A stretch of 64,000 nucleotides of DNA from Hibiscus mutabilis (GCA_019671005.1 CM033724.1:23041786-23105785), one strand, 5' to 3'; counted from the stretch's first letter, positions 1-11,429 are shown. Translations and numbers: made by a program. Notes: generated by a model from the letters alone, not told the origin.

Positions 1-1
1 G

Positions 2-1154
2 GAACTGAAACCACTGCCAGATCACTTGAAGTATGCTTATTTAGGCGAACATTCAACTCTGCCAGTGATCACTGCCACTGGTCTTGCCAATGATCAGGAG
101 GAAAGATTGTTGACAATATTACGTGACTATAAGTAGGCATTAGGGTGGACTTTGGCAGACATCATATGTATTAGCCCAACCATTTGCATGCATAAGATTA
201 TCTTGGAGGAGTACCATGGCAAGACCATTGAAGGCCAGAGAAGACTAAACCCAATCATGAAAGAGGTAGTGAAAAAAGAGATCATAAAATGGCTTGATGT
301 CAGGATTATATATCCCATTTCTGATAGCTCTTGGGTTAGCCCGATGCAATGCGTGCCAAAGAAGGGTGGCATGACCGTGGTACAAAATAGTGAAGCTGAG
401 CTAATCCCCTCCAGAACTATCACAAGGTGGATAGTGTGCATGGACTATAGGGGGCTGAGCAACGCTACGAGGAAGGACCACTTCCCATTGCCATTGATTG
501 ACCAGATGCTAGATAGGTTGGCAGGTAAAGCTTTCTATTGTTTTTTGGATGGTTATTCAGGTTACAATTAAATTGCCATTGCCCCTGATGATCAAGAGAA
601 GACTACTTTCACGTGCCCATATGGGACATTTGCGTTTAGAAGGATGCCATTCAGCCTATGTAATGCACTGGCAACGTTTCAACGTTGCATGATGTCCGTT
701 TTTTCTGATATGATCGAAGAAAACCATGGAAGTGTTCATGGATGATTTCTCAGTGTTTGGCAAAACATTTGAAGAATGCCTACTGAGTTTGGAGCAAGTC
801 CTGAAGAGATGCATAGAGACAAACCTAGTGTTGAACTGGGAAAAATGCCACTTCATGGTGAAAGAGGGCATTGTTCTCGGGCACAAGGTAACTGAGAGAG
901 GGTTAGAAGTGGATCAAGCAAAAGTTGAGGTAATTAAGCAGTTACCGCCTCCAACGAGTGTTAAAGGTATAATAAGCTTTTTAGGACATGCTGGTTTTTA
1001 TCGGCGATTCATTAAAGACTTTTCTAAGATTGCTAAACCTTTATGCTTGTTGTTAGAACATAATGCCACTTTTACATTTAACGATTCTTGTTTGAGAGCA
1101 TTTCAGGAGCTTAAAGAGAAGTTAATCAATGCCCTTATAGTTGTGGCACCGGAC
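2..1154 (+). pseudogene. Athila reverse transcriptase, decayed
   Basis: Reads as a Gypsy reverse transcriptase. The frame starting at base 2 carries the approach to the fingers domain, then WVSPMQCVPKKGG (about 330-370), VCMDYRGL (about 435) and FCFLDGYSGYN-type palm motif (about 540-570). A stop at 569-571 and a frame change near 720 interrupt it. The next frame starts at 726 and has the catalytic box FMDDFSVF, the usual Athila version of YxDD, followed by the LGHKV and GFYRRFI thumb motifs. An early stop lies near 134. Together these show a once normal enzyme that copied element RNA into cDNA in cytoplasmic particles and is now non-functional. Confidence 0.9.
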
Positions 1155-1848
1155 TGAAATGAGCCATTCGAGCTCATGTGTGATGCCAACGACTATGCCA
1201 TTGGAGCAGTCTTGGGACAAAGGCATGGCAAGGTTTTTCATGCCATCTATTATGTCAGCCGAACCTTGAACAAAGCACAACTGAATTACTCTACGACTGA
1301 GAAAGAATTTCTTGCGGTTGTATTTGATTTTGACAAATTTAGATCTTATTTAATTGGTAACGAAGTTGTGGTTTTTACAGATCATTCGACATTGAAGTAT
1401 CGCTTGGCAAAGAAGGATGCCAAGCCCAGACTAATTCGATGGACACTCCTGCTTCAAGAATTCGACCTTGAGGTCTGAGACAAAAAGGGCAGTGAAAACT
1501 TAGTAGCTGACCATCTCTCACGTTTGGAGCATCATCTTGAAGATGGTAAGACCAATTCCATAAGAGATGAATTTCCTGACGAGTATTTTCTTGTAGTTCA
1601 TGCCATGCCATGGTATGCCAATATTGTCAACTACTTGGTAAGTAACATTCTGCCACCAAACTTTGCATACAATGCAAAGAAAAGGTTCTTGCGGGAAGTA
1701 AAGCAGTACTATTGGGATGAGCCAAAATTATTCAAATAGTGTGTCGACCAAGTGATCAACCGGTGTGTGCCTGAGGATGAACAACATAACATATTGCATC
1801 TATGCCATTCCGTACCATATGAAGGTCACTTTGTTGGGGTAAAGACTG
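1155..1848 (+). pseudogene. Athila RNase H and integrase zinc-binding region, decayed
   Basis: Continues in the same frame as the reverse transcriptase after a TGA at 1155-1157. Residues include CDANDYAIGAVLGQ, YYVSRTLN, EKEFLAVVF and FTDHSTLKY, the classic Gypsy RNase H series. After a stop at 1476-1478 the same frame gives ADHLSRLE, the tether between RNase H and integrase, then a histidine-containing stretch (HLCHSVPYEGHF) typical of the integrase N-terminal zinc finger. The paired CxxC of that finger is not found, because the region joins abruptly to the core domain near 1885. Non-functional. Confidence 0.85.
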
Positions 1849-2766
1849 TTGCCAAGGTACTGCAGTCAGGATTCTTTTGTCCCACACTTTATGGGTATTT
1901 TTCCACCCTTATTTGGTAATGTATACATTCTTGTGGCTGTTAACTACATATCTAAGTGGGTAGAAGTTGTTGCTCTACCAACGAACGATGCCAAGGCCGT
2001 TGCCAAGTTCTTACATAAGCATATCTTAACTAGATTTGGCGCCCCTAGAGTGATTATTCATGATGAGGGCACTCATTTTAAATGTACTCTAATTTCTAAA
2101 GCCTTGTGCAGGTATAGAATACAACAGAGAATTGCCACGGCATATCATCCACAAACAGAGGGGCAAGCTGAGATTTCAAATAAGGAGATCAAAAACATCT
2201 TAGAGAAGATTGTTAATCCATCAAGGAAGGACTGGTCCCTGAGACTAGATGAGTCCTCGTGGGCTTACAGGACTGCGTTTAAAACTCCTTTGGGTACTTC
2301 ACCGTTTAGACTTGTTTTCGGAAAACCATGCCATCTGCTAGTGGAGCTTGAGCATAAAGCCTATTGGGCCATCAGAAAACTTGGCATGGCATGGAGAGCT
2401 GCTGGAGAAAAAAGGTTACTAGACCTAAACGAGTTGGAGGAATTCAGAACACAAGCCTATGAGAACGCCAGGATCTACAAGGAAAAAGCAAAACGTTGGC
2501 ATGACAGTAGGATAATGCCAAGACAGTTTGAGGTAGGTCAACGTGTTTTGTTATTCAACTCGCGACTTAAGTTGTTTCCAGGGAAACTTAGATCAAGATG
2601 GACGGGCCCTTATGAAGTTGTGAAGCCCTATGCTCATGGAGCTGTGGACATCGAGAATTTGATGACGGGCAAAATCTTTAAGGTGAAGGGCCAACATTTA
2701 AAGCACTACTTGGAAGGTGATCAGAACAATGCCAAAGAGGTGATCCTTTTGGAAGAGGTAACATGA
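1849..2766 (+). pseudogene. Athila integrase core and C-terminal domain
   Basis: An open frame of 305 codons. It contains YILVAVNYISKWVE, the second acidic residue in IIHDEGTHF and the glutamate in GQAEISNKEIKNILEK, followed by the C-terminal region VGQRVLLFNSRLKLFPGKLRSRW and GPYEVV. The family normally has a GIDFMGPFP box with the first catalytic Asp plus an upstream CxxC. Here the frame jumps from a TLF-like sequence straight to MGIFPP, so about 40 residues including the first Asp are missing, and VDY has become VNY. The long open frame therefore does not encode an active integrase. Confidence 0.88.
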
Positions 2767-3426
2767 AAACTCCATCAGGTTTGAACTTTTATAAATATTA
2801 GGTTAGCGTTTTTTTTTGTTTTTAGATTTTTAGGTTTTTAATTGTTTTTATTTCTTTTTAAGTTTCGTGTCTTTATTCCTTTAATGTGTTGAAAGGTTTC
2901 CTTTGAGTTGTGCATATTCATTATGCCAGGAACACTGTCAGGATCACTGGCAGGGGTTAACGCGTCAATAGAAACGTCTGCCAGACGCAGTGCCAAAGTA
3001 GCTTGGCATGCAGCGGTGCAAAAGATAGAAGGAAGAGGGAAAAACCCTAGTTTTATCAGCCCAATAAAATAAGAGAGAGTTGTTTTTATTTGGCTTTAAA
3101 CCCTAGCCGCCCAAATCTCGGTTGAAATTTAAATTTCAAATCAATCACCTTATCACTCCAATCCTTACCCTATCTTATCACCTATCACCTTATCACTCAA
3201 CCTCTTTTTAAATTAATTCTCTTTTTTATTCCCCATCATTATCCCTAATTACTACTCCCATTAAAACACTCAACATACCTAAAACCTTTCACTTTCCTAC
3301 TCTTGCCGGTTAAAGAAGCCAAACATCTCTCTCTCACTTTTTACTTCCTTTTCGATAAGCAAGTACAAACCCAAATCGTCATTTGCCTTCATCCTTCAAC
3401 ATCGTTCCAAGTTTCAACAAGTTTCA
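2767..3426 (+). other. AT-rich spacer between integrase and env-like ORF
   Basis: No coding similarity. The first part is T-rich. A block at 2920-3010 is dense in TGCCA/TGGCA pentamers. The stretch 3140-3300 is rich in the short repeated phrase TTATCACC/TTATCACTC. In Athila elements this interval separates pol from the third ORF and may hold a splice acceptor; I cannot place one confidently. Confidence 0.6.
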
Positions 3427-4861
3427 ATGGCTTCATCGTCTACTCCCTTCAAGCGATTCTTCAACGAGGAGATCAAGAAAAAGTTTGAATCCAACTTTGC
3501 CTCGAGGAGTTTTTGCTACGAGAAGCACTTCGACCTCAACACAGAGACGAACAATAGCTTCCCTCCGAAATTCATGTTTATGATTAACTTACACAAATAG
3601 ACTCAGTTTTGCCAGAAAAAGGGGAGGTTTATGCCATAATCGTCCAATAATTCTATGCGCACCTTGTGACCAAAGATTCGCCATTCTTGATGATTAGAGG
3701 TAAATGTGTTCATTTCGATGAGGGGTATATCAATAATATGTTTGAGTTAGATGGTGCAGAAGATGAGTATTTCGAGTACGCTAATTCAATGAACGCTGCC
3801 AAGAGAAAGAGGCTGTTGGCAGATTTGTGTGAACCTGGTACGGCATGGACAGTGTCATCCAAGGGGCATCGTACGGTGAAGAGGGTGGCATTGAAACCCC
3901 AATGGAGGGGATGGAATCACTTTCTCAAGGATAATATGATGCCCACATCCCATAACGAGACCGTGTCAGAAGAGATGATGATTTTGTTGCACTCCATTGT
4001 TATGGGGCACAAGATCAATGTTGGCAAGCTTATTATTGAAGAAACCTACAAGTGCGCAGCGAAAGGTACTGGCAGCTTATTTTTTGCTTTGTTGATTTCT
4101 AACGTTTGTATGCTCCATGATGTGCGAAGGTTGGATACGGACAAGGAGCAAACGATCAAAGGAACTACGATTACTGCGGCTATATAGAGGAATTTAGTTG
4201 CTGTCGAGCCCAAAGACAAGGGCAAGGGAAAGGAAAGGGCACCCACGCCAAAGCCCAAGAAGTCAAGGGCCACGCCAGCAACCATGCCAGAAACTATGCC
4301 AGACAGTTCACTGGCAATGCTATCCCAAATTCACCAACGCCAAGAGATTATTCTACAAAAATGGAAGAGGCTGAGGAGCTCAATCTCAAGCTGAGACACT
4401 ACATCCAGGCCAAGGATGCGGTGATCAAGAAGGCTCTTACAAAATTATCAACTGGTTTTGTGCCAAAATTTCTAGACTTCCCTGCCGATCTCTCTGCTAG
4501 TGACAATGCCATGCCAGCTAGTCCAGTTCATACCCCGTCTGATGCCACAGTCCCGTTGTCCCCAGTTGAAGTCGAGTCTGGCAATTCTAATTCTTCACCG
4601 GAATTGAAGGAAACCAAATCCAAGTCTACCAAAGACAAGTCGCCAGTAACACCTGCTGTCCATACGCCATCTGATGCCACTGACGCATCTGCCGCATCGG
4701 AGCCTGCCAAGGAAAATGAGGAAGTTGGAGCCTCCATTGCCGCTTCAAAATCGAGCCTCAAAAGAAAAAAACACATGGCCCCTGATCGTGGGCCGTATGT
4801 GAGAAGAAAGACCCGTGTCGTACGGCGAATAGTCTCCGAAGGGGAGTCCTCTTCTTCCTAA
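3427..4861 (+). pseudogene. Athila third ORF (env-like / plant transposon protein), decayed
   Basis: Starts at ATG 3427 (MASSSTPFKRFF...), chosen because the following residues FASRSFCYEKHFDL match the usual N-terminal pattern of the Athila third ORF. A stop near 3597 and frame changes break it. The best-preserved block (3666-4187) contains MIRGKCVHFDEGYINNMF and LLADLCEPG, the conserved core of this plant-transposon domain. The tail (4361-4861) has a predicted coiled coil (EEAEELNLKLRHY), then a Ser/Thr/Pro/Ala-rich low-complexity segment and a basic end (KRKKH, RRKTRVVRR). No signal peptide or clear transmembrane segment is visible, so 'env-like' refers only to position. Function unknown. 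Confidence 0.75.
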
Positions 4862-4964
4862 ACTCCTTTTACATTTTATTGCATTCACATGACCGTGCAT
4901 TTTATTTTATTCTGTTATTTTGTATATATGTGTTGCTTCATGCATTGGGGACAATGCACATCTT

Positions 4965-4977
4965 GGGTTTGGGGGTG
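4965..4977 (+). other. Internal polypurine-tract-like sequence
   Basis: GGGTTTGGGGGTG. Almost identical to the tract adjoining the LTR about 970 bp downstream, and preceded by the same GGACAA-type phrase. It could act as a secondary primer site for plus-strand synthesis, or be a relic of a duplication. Confidence 0.5.
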
Positions 4978-5931
4978 TGCATTTCTTCACATTTATGCCA
5001 TGCATTTCATGTTTAATTTCTGTTGCCATGTCATCTAGGTCATTTAGAGTAGATGCATACCAAACCACAAAAAAAAGAAAAAGAAAATTTTGCCTCGGTT
5101 TAATTTTGAAAAATGTTAACAATTGTTAGGCAAGCTTAATTTGATCTAGGTGTCTTTCCAATGAGGAAACTTTAATCTTTAGTTGTCATGCCATGCCAGC
5201 AGAGTTGATGCCAGGTTAGCTAGGCAATTGATCTCTAGTTTAGGGAATTGAACTTACACGTAACACATAGTATGTATCTAGTCCCTTAGCAAGCTTAGAC
5301 TTTTTGAAACTATGCTCAGATTTTAAAAAAAGAGAAAAAAATGATGATGCCAGGGTAAAAAGAAATAAATAAGGCAGTAATGTTCTGCCAGGGCAATGAA
5401 AAAAATATGATGAACTCTCCTCTACCTTAGGATAATACGCTACTTGGGGCTTCGTGGTTTGCTCCCTCTTAGTTCTCAAGTCCAAAACCTTAGGGTATGA
5501 GTTGAAGAGAAAGCCTAGTGATGTCTAGATTAAGGTGAGGATTCGTGGTATGCTTCCTCTTATCTCTCACTCTAAATAGTGTCACGAAGAAAGCTTAAAT
5601 GAATGCCAGCAGAAACCCTTGGCAAAGAAAAATAATAATAATAAAAAAGAATCTAAGTTTAGGTAGTAACATTTGTCTAAGGGAGTGAAAGGATACTTGA
5701 TGCATATTGCCTACACATCATGCACTCTTTATGAACTTAGACTAGAGTTATATTGCTTCACTTGAATTACTACATGCTTGGCATTATTGCACTGAGTTAC
5801 TGAGGACATAAATAGAGCTAAAATTCTGCTTGCCAGTACGTGCTGGCATTCAACCAAAATTTTGTCGAGGTAACTTTTTCACAGTTTTTGTTTTTATTTT
5901 GACTGCATTACTTGAGGACAAGCAATGAGTT

Positions 5932-5944
5932 AGGTTTGGGGGTG
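5932..5944 (+). other. Polypurine tract of the Athila element
   Basis: AGGTTTGGGGGTG directly precedes the TGTTAC start of the 3' LTR, the position where plus-strand DNA synthesis is primed in LTR retrotransposons. Confidence 0.8.
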
Positions 5945-7469
5945 TGTTACCTCTCCAAAAATACTGTTTTTAATGTCAATCTTACAATACTTTTGCTTAT
6001 TTTTAGGTACATTTAGTTGCATTAGGATGTTAGAATCATGCATTTGCATAAAGAGTTTAGAGTTTTGTCTATGTCTGTGTGAAGGGTTGTTTTGCTGGTA
6101 ATTCTGCAGGTTTGGCATAGGAATTGGCCCAGGAAAGCACCTCAGGAAGGAAGGCCAGAGAGAATGCCGAGTTCTGTTAGCATAGATAGACCAGACAATG
6201 CCAAGCACCGGATGGCAGAGAAGTGAACTTGATGCCACGCCAAGAGGCTGTTGGACCCCGAAAAAATAGGACATGATCAGGCTCCGAAAAAATAGCAATT
6301 AGAACAATCTCCGAAAAAATAGCGGATAAAATGGTGCCAAGACTTGTTGGCAAATTCATGCCAAGCTTGGAGCCTGATCAGCTCTCATTCAAATTTGGAT
6401 AAGAAGATAATTCCTTATTCCTTGGGCAGTTGAAATTCAAAATTTGAAGAGCTAGTCCTATCCCTTCCTTGCACGCCTATTTAAACACCAACCAAGCTAG
6501 ACTTAGGGAGTGAAGAAGATTGGATCGTGAGGAGTTGGTGTGCGATGACTGACAACCGGCTGCACAGTGGAAGGGTGGTCCGACCAACTTGGACGAGAGG
6601 CCTAGATCTTGAAGGGCTGCATCGAGAGACCCCTTCTATCCCATTCTCTCTTTTAAGTTATTTTATCTTGTTTTTAAGGGTAATGTATTTCGAAAACGTT
6701 TGTGGATTGTTGGTTAAATCCCTCACCATGAACTAATTTAATAGTTGGTGGGGGATGTTTGGGTTTTATGTTATTTTCATGCTTTAGTTTTTAATAATAA
6801 ATCTGCTTTGGCAAAGTTTTATCTATTCGGCAAACTTTAATATTTCCTAAATACTCCGCCAAGCGAGAGCTGGCACTATTGGCCTATTGCACCTTAATAT
6901 CTTAACAGACTTGGGGTGGCAACGAATAAGTTGTCGAATACTGAGGAGAGAAGCTTCGAGAGACATCGTTCAAGTAGATGAACTTACTTCGGGAGTGAAA
7001 TCTACCCCTCAGGAGTATGATTGGATCTTAATCAAATTGGTTTATTTAAAAACAAACACTATAGAGATATAGGGGTTTTTACATGATCAATTTAGGGCAA
7101 TGACCATCGAGAGAGGCTTTGCTAATTTTGAATATGCTCGGCAACCAATGTCAAGACATGTTGTTATTAAGGGCTGGCACGGCATAATTAACGTGAAAAC
7201 CAAGCATTCCCTGCCATCGCTCATCATTCATTAAAACACCTTCCTTGCCAACATCTTTACATTACTTTCATTTCTTTACTTTTTAATTATCTTTCAAAAC
7301 CAATTTCAAATCAAATCAACTTTTTCTTAAGGCAAGTAACAACCGAGGCAATTAAATTCCAAATCAATCTCTGTGGGATCGATACTCAGCTTACCAGCTG
7401 TATTACTTGCAGACCATGTATACTTGCACGCAAAAGACTCATTTTGGCACATTCTTATATTTTCTAACA
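5945..7469 (+). repeat. Athila 3' LTR (1,525 bp)
   Basis: Begins TGTTAC after the polypurine tract and ends CTAACA, giving a TGTTA/TAACA terminal inverted pair. The phrase TGTGGGATCGATACTC near 7372 is typical of Athila LTR ends. It contains three copies of CCGAAAAAATAG at about 28-bp spacing (6256-6323). TGCCAA/TTGGCA pairs around 6330-6370 could fold as hairpins. No coding signal; short ORFs are chance. Confidence 0.85.
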
Positions 7470-7825
7470 CATATTTTCTTCCACTTTTTCCAGCATTCAC
7501 CTAGAGAGTCTACACCTCCAGATAGGAACAAGACTCATTATGTGTTCATGTATTCATGTTTCGGAGGTATTGATCGGATTCTTCACATGTAATTACTTCT
7601 GAGGAGAATGATCTGCAACAAGGTTTAATGTATAAAGAAAAACTAGTGAAAATCCTAGTATACAAAGTTGAAGAATTAAGGGATAAGAAAATTCTGCCGA
7701 TTAAGGTTCTCTAGAGAGATCATAAAGTAGAGAAAGTCATTTGGGAAATTAAAGAGAGAATGAATAAGCAAAATACGAAGTTGATTGAAACGGGAAACTT
7801 TGAAAATTCGAGGACGAATTGTCTT
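7470..7825 (+). pseudogene. Chromovirus integrase C-terminus with chromodomain, decayed
   Basis: In the frame through 7587-7700 one reads SEENDLQQGLMYKEKLVKIL followed by ELRDKKILPIKVL, a stop, RDHKVEKVIWEI and a GNFENSRTN-type tail. This is the chromodomain and C-terminal tail of a Tekay/Del-type integrase, which binds histone marks and directs insertion into heterochromatin. The upstream part (7540-7590) is shifted in frame. Non-functional through stops and frameshifts, and separated from its N-terminal part by the Athila insertion. Confidence 0.8.
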
Positions 7826-10616
7826 AAGAGGTGAGGAATTGTAATATCCCAATTCTTGCTCAGTAACTAAAATGTAATTTTTGAAAGTTTAAGGGTTAAA
7901 GTGTAAACTTTAGAAAAGTTCAAGGACCAAAGTGTAATTTAGAAAGTTATGTAATTTAACCCCGTAAATGGACAGTTCACCCCCAAGAGTGGTATTCATG
8001 TGTTACCAGATTTTTCATACGAGGCTTATCTTATTCGAATTTGGATCGAATAAAATTATTAAGCGTACTTAGGCCAGGGAAATATTAGGATGGGTGACCT
8101 TCGGGAAGGTCCCATAAAAGTGTTTCTGATCGATATTTTGGACTCAGTAAGAGTAGAGAAAATTCGTATGGATTATCGATAAAGGAATTCTAAGAGAAAT
8201 TTTATTCTATGAAGATTTTTGATAATTATCGGAATAATAGACTGAGTTAGGAAAATTCAGTCTAAGTCCTTGGAAAAAGGAAGTTTTATGGGATAATAAA
8301 GTTTATTTCCCAAATATGGAAATATAGAATTTTCGGAATAAATTCAATAGTTCAGAAAAGGTAAAATCGCAGTAGAAGTATTTTATGGATATCGATATAT
8401 CGGATCGAATTGAAATTTTAAAGACAGTTCCAAAAATTATGGAAAATTCATAAAATATTATTTTATGAATATTTTTGTTATTTTTGGTGAGATTCTAATT
8501 AGCTTTAGTTAGAATATGATGGAGTGGTTATAAAGCTCAAAGGAAGAAAATTTGGAAATCGTATTAAATGAAATTCGAATATTTGGATCGAATTAAAATT
8601 TATGATATTTTGGGAAGAAGGCTGGTTAGAATAGAACCAATTTGGTTCAATTTTTATGGAATGGCAATTTTAAGTCATGTAAGTAAATAAAGTCTAGTTG
8701 GAGGGCAAATTGGTCATTTGCTATGGATGGCATTTTTGAAATATTTTGAAATATTGAGGGCAATTTTGGAAGAAGATTTACACATGGATTAAATCATTAC
8801 CATTGATTTGGATGATATTGAATCTTGGCCATTATAATAAAAGGGCAAATTAGTAAATTCACTAGTTAAATGAATTTAAAATTCATTTAACTTTACAAGT
8901 GGATTAAATAGATTAAAAGATGATAAAAAAATCATCTATAGTTTCCAGCTGCTGTTCGAAAGCAAGAAAGAAAGGGGGAGAAAGGAAAATTTTCAATTTT
9001 CAAGTCCAAAATTGGAGAATCAAGACAAGTTTCAAGCAAAATTAATTTAGGTAAATTATTCTACACTTGATTCTCTTCATTTTGATAGTAATATTGCATG
9101 ATAAAAGTTAATTTTAGTTCATGTTATTGATGAAGATGATTGTGGGAATTAAAGTTTATGATGAAATTAGAATTGTAGTTAGTTGAATTGATGATTTAAA
9201 CTAAGGAATCAAGTTGAATTTGGATAAATTCCATGTTTGAGGTTATAAACCTGAACCCTAAAGTTTGGGGGTTTTAGTTAGAAAGCTAAATTAAGGATAA
9301 TATTGAATGGATTGTGATATTGAAAGCTTAATTTTGATGATATGATGAATAATTTCCCCAATTAAATTTTTAAAGACCATTTCGAAAAGATTGAGAAAGT
9401 AGGGGGAATTATTGAAGATTTTATTTTAGCCTTAGAATTGATGAATTAAGATTAAAATGGTTGGAATTTGTGATTAGGGGCCAAAATGAAAAATTTTGGA
9501 AGTTGAAGGATCAATTCGGCAATTTAAGAAAATTTAGAGATTGGTTTTGAATTTATGGAAAATTGATAGAATTGAAGATTCAAGCATGTTATGAAAGATA
9601 AGGGATTGATATGTCAAGAAAAGAAAATTTAAAGACTTATTCGAAAAGAAAGTATAGTGAAGGACTAAATTGAATAAAGATGAAAGTTGAAGGAGAAATT
9701 TCAAGAATGTTAGAAAATAAATGAATGGTTTATTTGTACATGAATTTATGTACAAAAGTGAAGTAGTGACTAAATGTCACTTTTATAAAGTTTGAGGACT
9801 AAAAGAGTAATAGTCCAAAATGAGAAATTAATTATGGAAATTGTTCAAATTGGGCTTGAACAATTATTTAATGTTCAAAATGGTAACTAAAGACTTAAGG
9901 ACCATTTCGGCAATGATGTGAAATATTGGGAAAATTTTCAGAAAAATTTTATATTCTAATAGTTATATTTAAGAATCAAGTTAACAATGTTAGGTTTAAA
10001 TCAAATACGAAAATGGTAATGTATATGTTCGATTGGTCTTATACAGTTCTAAAAGAGATCGAAAGAGAACCAGTGATAAAAAGAAAGATGAGAACCTCGA
10101 GTAAGCTTAGTGAGGCATACTATTCATGGCCTAGGTGAGTGCATTTATATGTTTAAAAATGCAATTAGGAAGTCTTGCGAGTAGTCGACCTTAAATTAAA
10201 ATAATATTGTATTTTTATATAATTGCATTATGTAGAAAATGACATTGTATTTCCCTATAATATGTGATATAAATCATTGCTCGACATGGCAAGATTGATG
10301 GAATACTAGGTACGAATGATTGTTTGCATAAATGATGATGCATTATGCATACATGAGATATGGAAAATGACATGATTAAAATGGAACAAGATGCACCTAA
10401 AAATAGTATTGCCTTGTATATGTATGTTGGGCTACTACAAGCTGTAATAAAAGTAGATTACATGGAATATGAAGTATGAATTATTTTCCTAAGAAATGAT
10501 GACAATCTATGTTTGCCATTACTATTTATGATGAAGCATGAAATATGAAATGTTTATTCATATGATGATTTATTGATGATAAAAGAAATGCCCAAGTATT
10601 GTGTATGAGAGTCCAT

Positions 10617-10642
10617 GGTATAGTTGGCATGCCATAAAGTCT
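10617..10642 (+). promoter_or_regulatory. Conserved TATAGTTGGCATGCCATA motif, candidate LTR promoter element
   Basis: Contains the perfect palindrome TGGCATGCCA downstream of TATAGT. Nearly the same 25-bp sequence occurs once in each of the other long chromovirus LTRs here (minus strand 28108-28132; plus strand 56808-56833 and 62151-62176), although flanking sequence is very different. Conservation across diverged LTR families suggests a functional site, perhaps at the transcription start. This is an inference; no transcript data are visible. Confidence 0.45.
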
Positions 10643-10889
10643 TTAGCAGCTGCACCCTCATGTTCATGTTATCAAACAGATATTGTTACAAAATGATTGT
10701 GTCACAAGCACCCTGGGGATCCACGTCCACTGTGCCCGAGTGCACTGTCGAGGTGCTTCATGTTTATAGGGAGCAAAGAGCGTCCCCGAGTACGTACTCA
10801 TCTTCACGTTCACATTTGACACTACGGTGTCATTTCAAGATGACTCGCGTACCTCGATCTCATATAGCATACTTGGGCAATGATAAAGG

Positions 10890-11429
10890 AATCATGTCAC
10901 GTAAACGAATCATGTCATGTAAATGAATCATGTTACGTATATGAAACATGTCATGAATATGAACCATGCTATGAATAAGAAATATGGAAAGTATACGAAT
11001 CATGCCAAGTATATAAATCATGTCAAGTACATGAAATATGCCAAGTATACAAAGTATGACATATATAAGAAATATGCTATGCATATGAACCATGTCATGT
11101 ATACAAATTATGTTACATATATGAATTATGCCATACATAGGAATTATGCCATGTACACGTACCATGTTATGTATATGAATTAAGTTATGTATATGAAAGA
11201 AAATACATATATGAATCATGCCACGTATGAAAATCATGTCATGCAAATAAAATATGCCATATATGAGAATCATGTTACATAAATGGATCATGCCATGAAT
11301 ATGAATCATGTTACATATATGAACCATGTCATGTATATAAATCATGTTATACATGTAAATCATGCCATGTATGTGCATCATGTTGCTTATGTGAATTATG
11401 TTATGTATACGAAACATATCATGTATATA
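10890..11429. repeat. 18-bp tandem repeat array inside LTR, about 30 units
   Basis: Consecutive units approximate AATCATGTCATGTATATG. The array spans 540 bp, i.e. 30 units with only one or two single-base slips. Because 18 is a multiple of 3, long open frames appear on both strands. They consist only of a hexapeptide rhythm and are not genes. Confidence 0.9.

Larger units (their letters stand above)
4862..5944 (+). other. Athila 3' untranslated region with two polypurine-tract modules
   Basis: Non-coding stretch between the third ORF and the LTR. It begins with a module containing GGGGACAATGC and a first polypurine-like tract, and ends with a second module (GAGGACAAGC plus the functional polypurine tract). 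Two related copies of a CTTCGTGG...GCT(C/T)CCTCTTA phrase occur near 5450 and 5543. TGCCA/TGGCA pentamers are frequent, including a perfect TGCCAG/CTGGCA hairpin at 5831-5848. Confidence 0.65.
1..7469 (+). mobile_element. Athila-type Ty3/Gypsy retrotransposon, 3' part (5' end outside window)
   Basis: The order reverse transcriptase, RNase H, integrase, env-like ORF, polypurine tract and LTR is that of the Athila lineage of plant Ty3/Gypsy elements. The 5' LTR, gag and protease lie left of the window. The element ends at the inverted dinucleotide pair TGTTA...TAACA of its 3' LTR. The sequence immediately after (from 7470) is the integrase end of a different, chromovirus element, so this Athila copy inserted into that pol gene. 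The expected 5-bp target duplicate of CATAT (7470-7474) would lie left of the window. All reading frames are interrupted. Confidence 0.9.

Noticed and set aside
3427..4861. A true retroviral-type envelope gene in the Athila element
   Set aside because: No signal peptide, transmembrane segment or glycoprotein-like pattern visible; 'env-like' is used only for its position.
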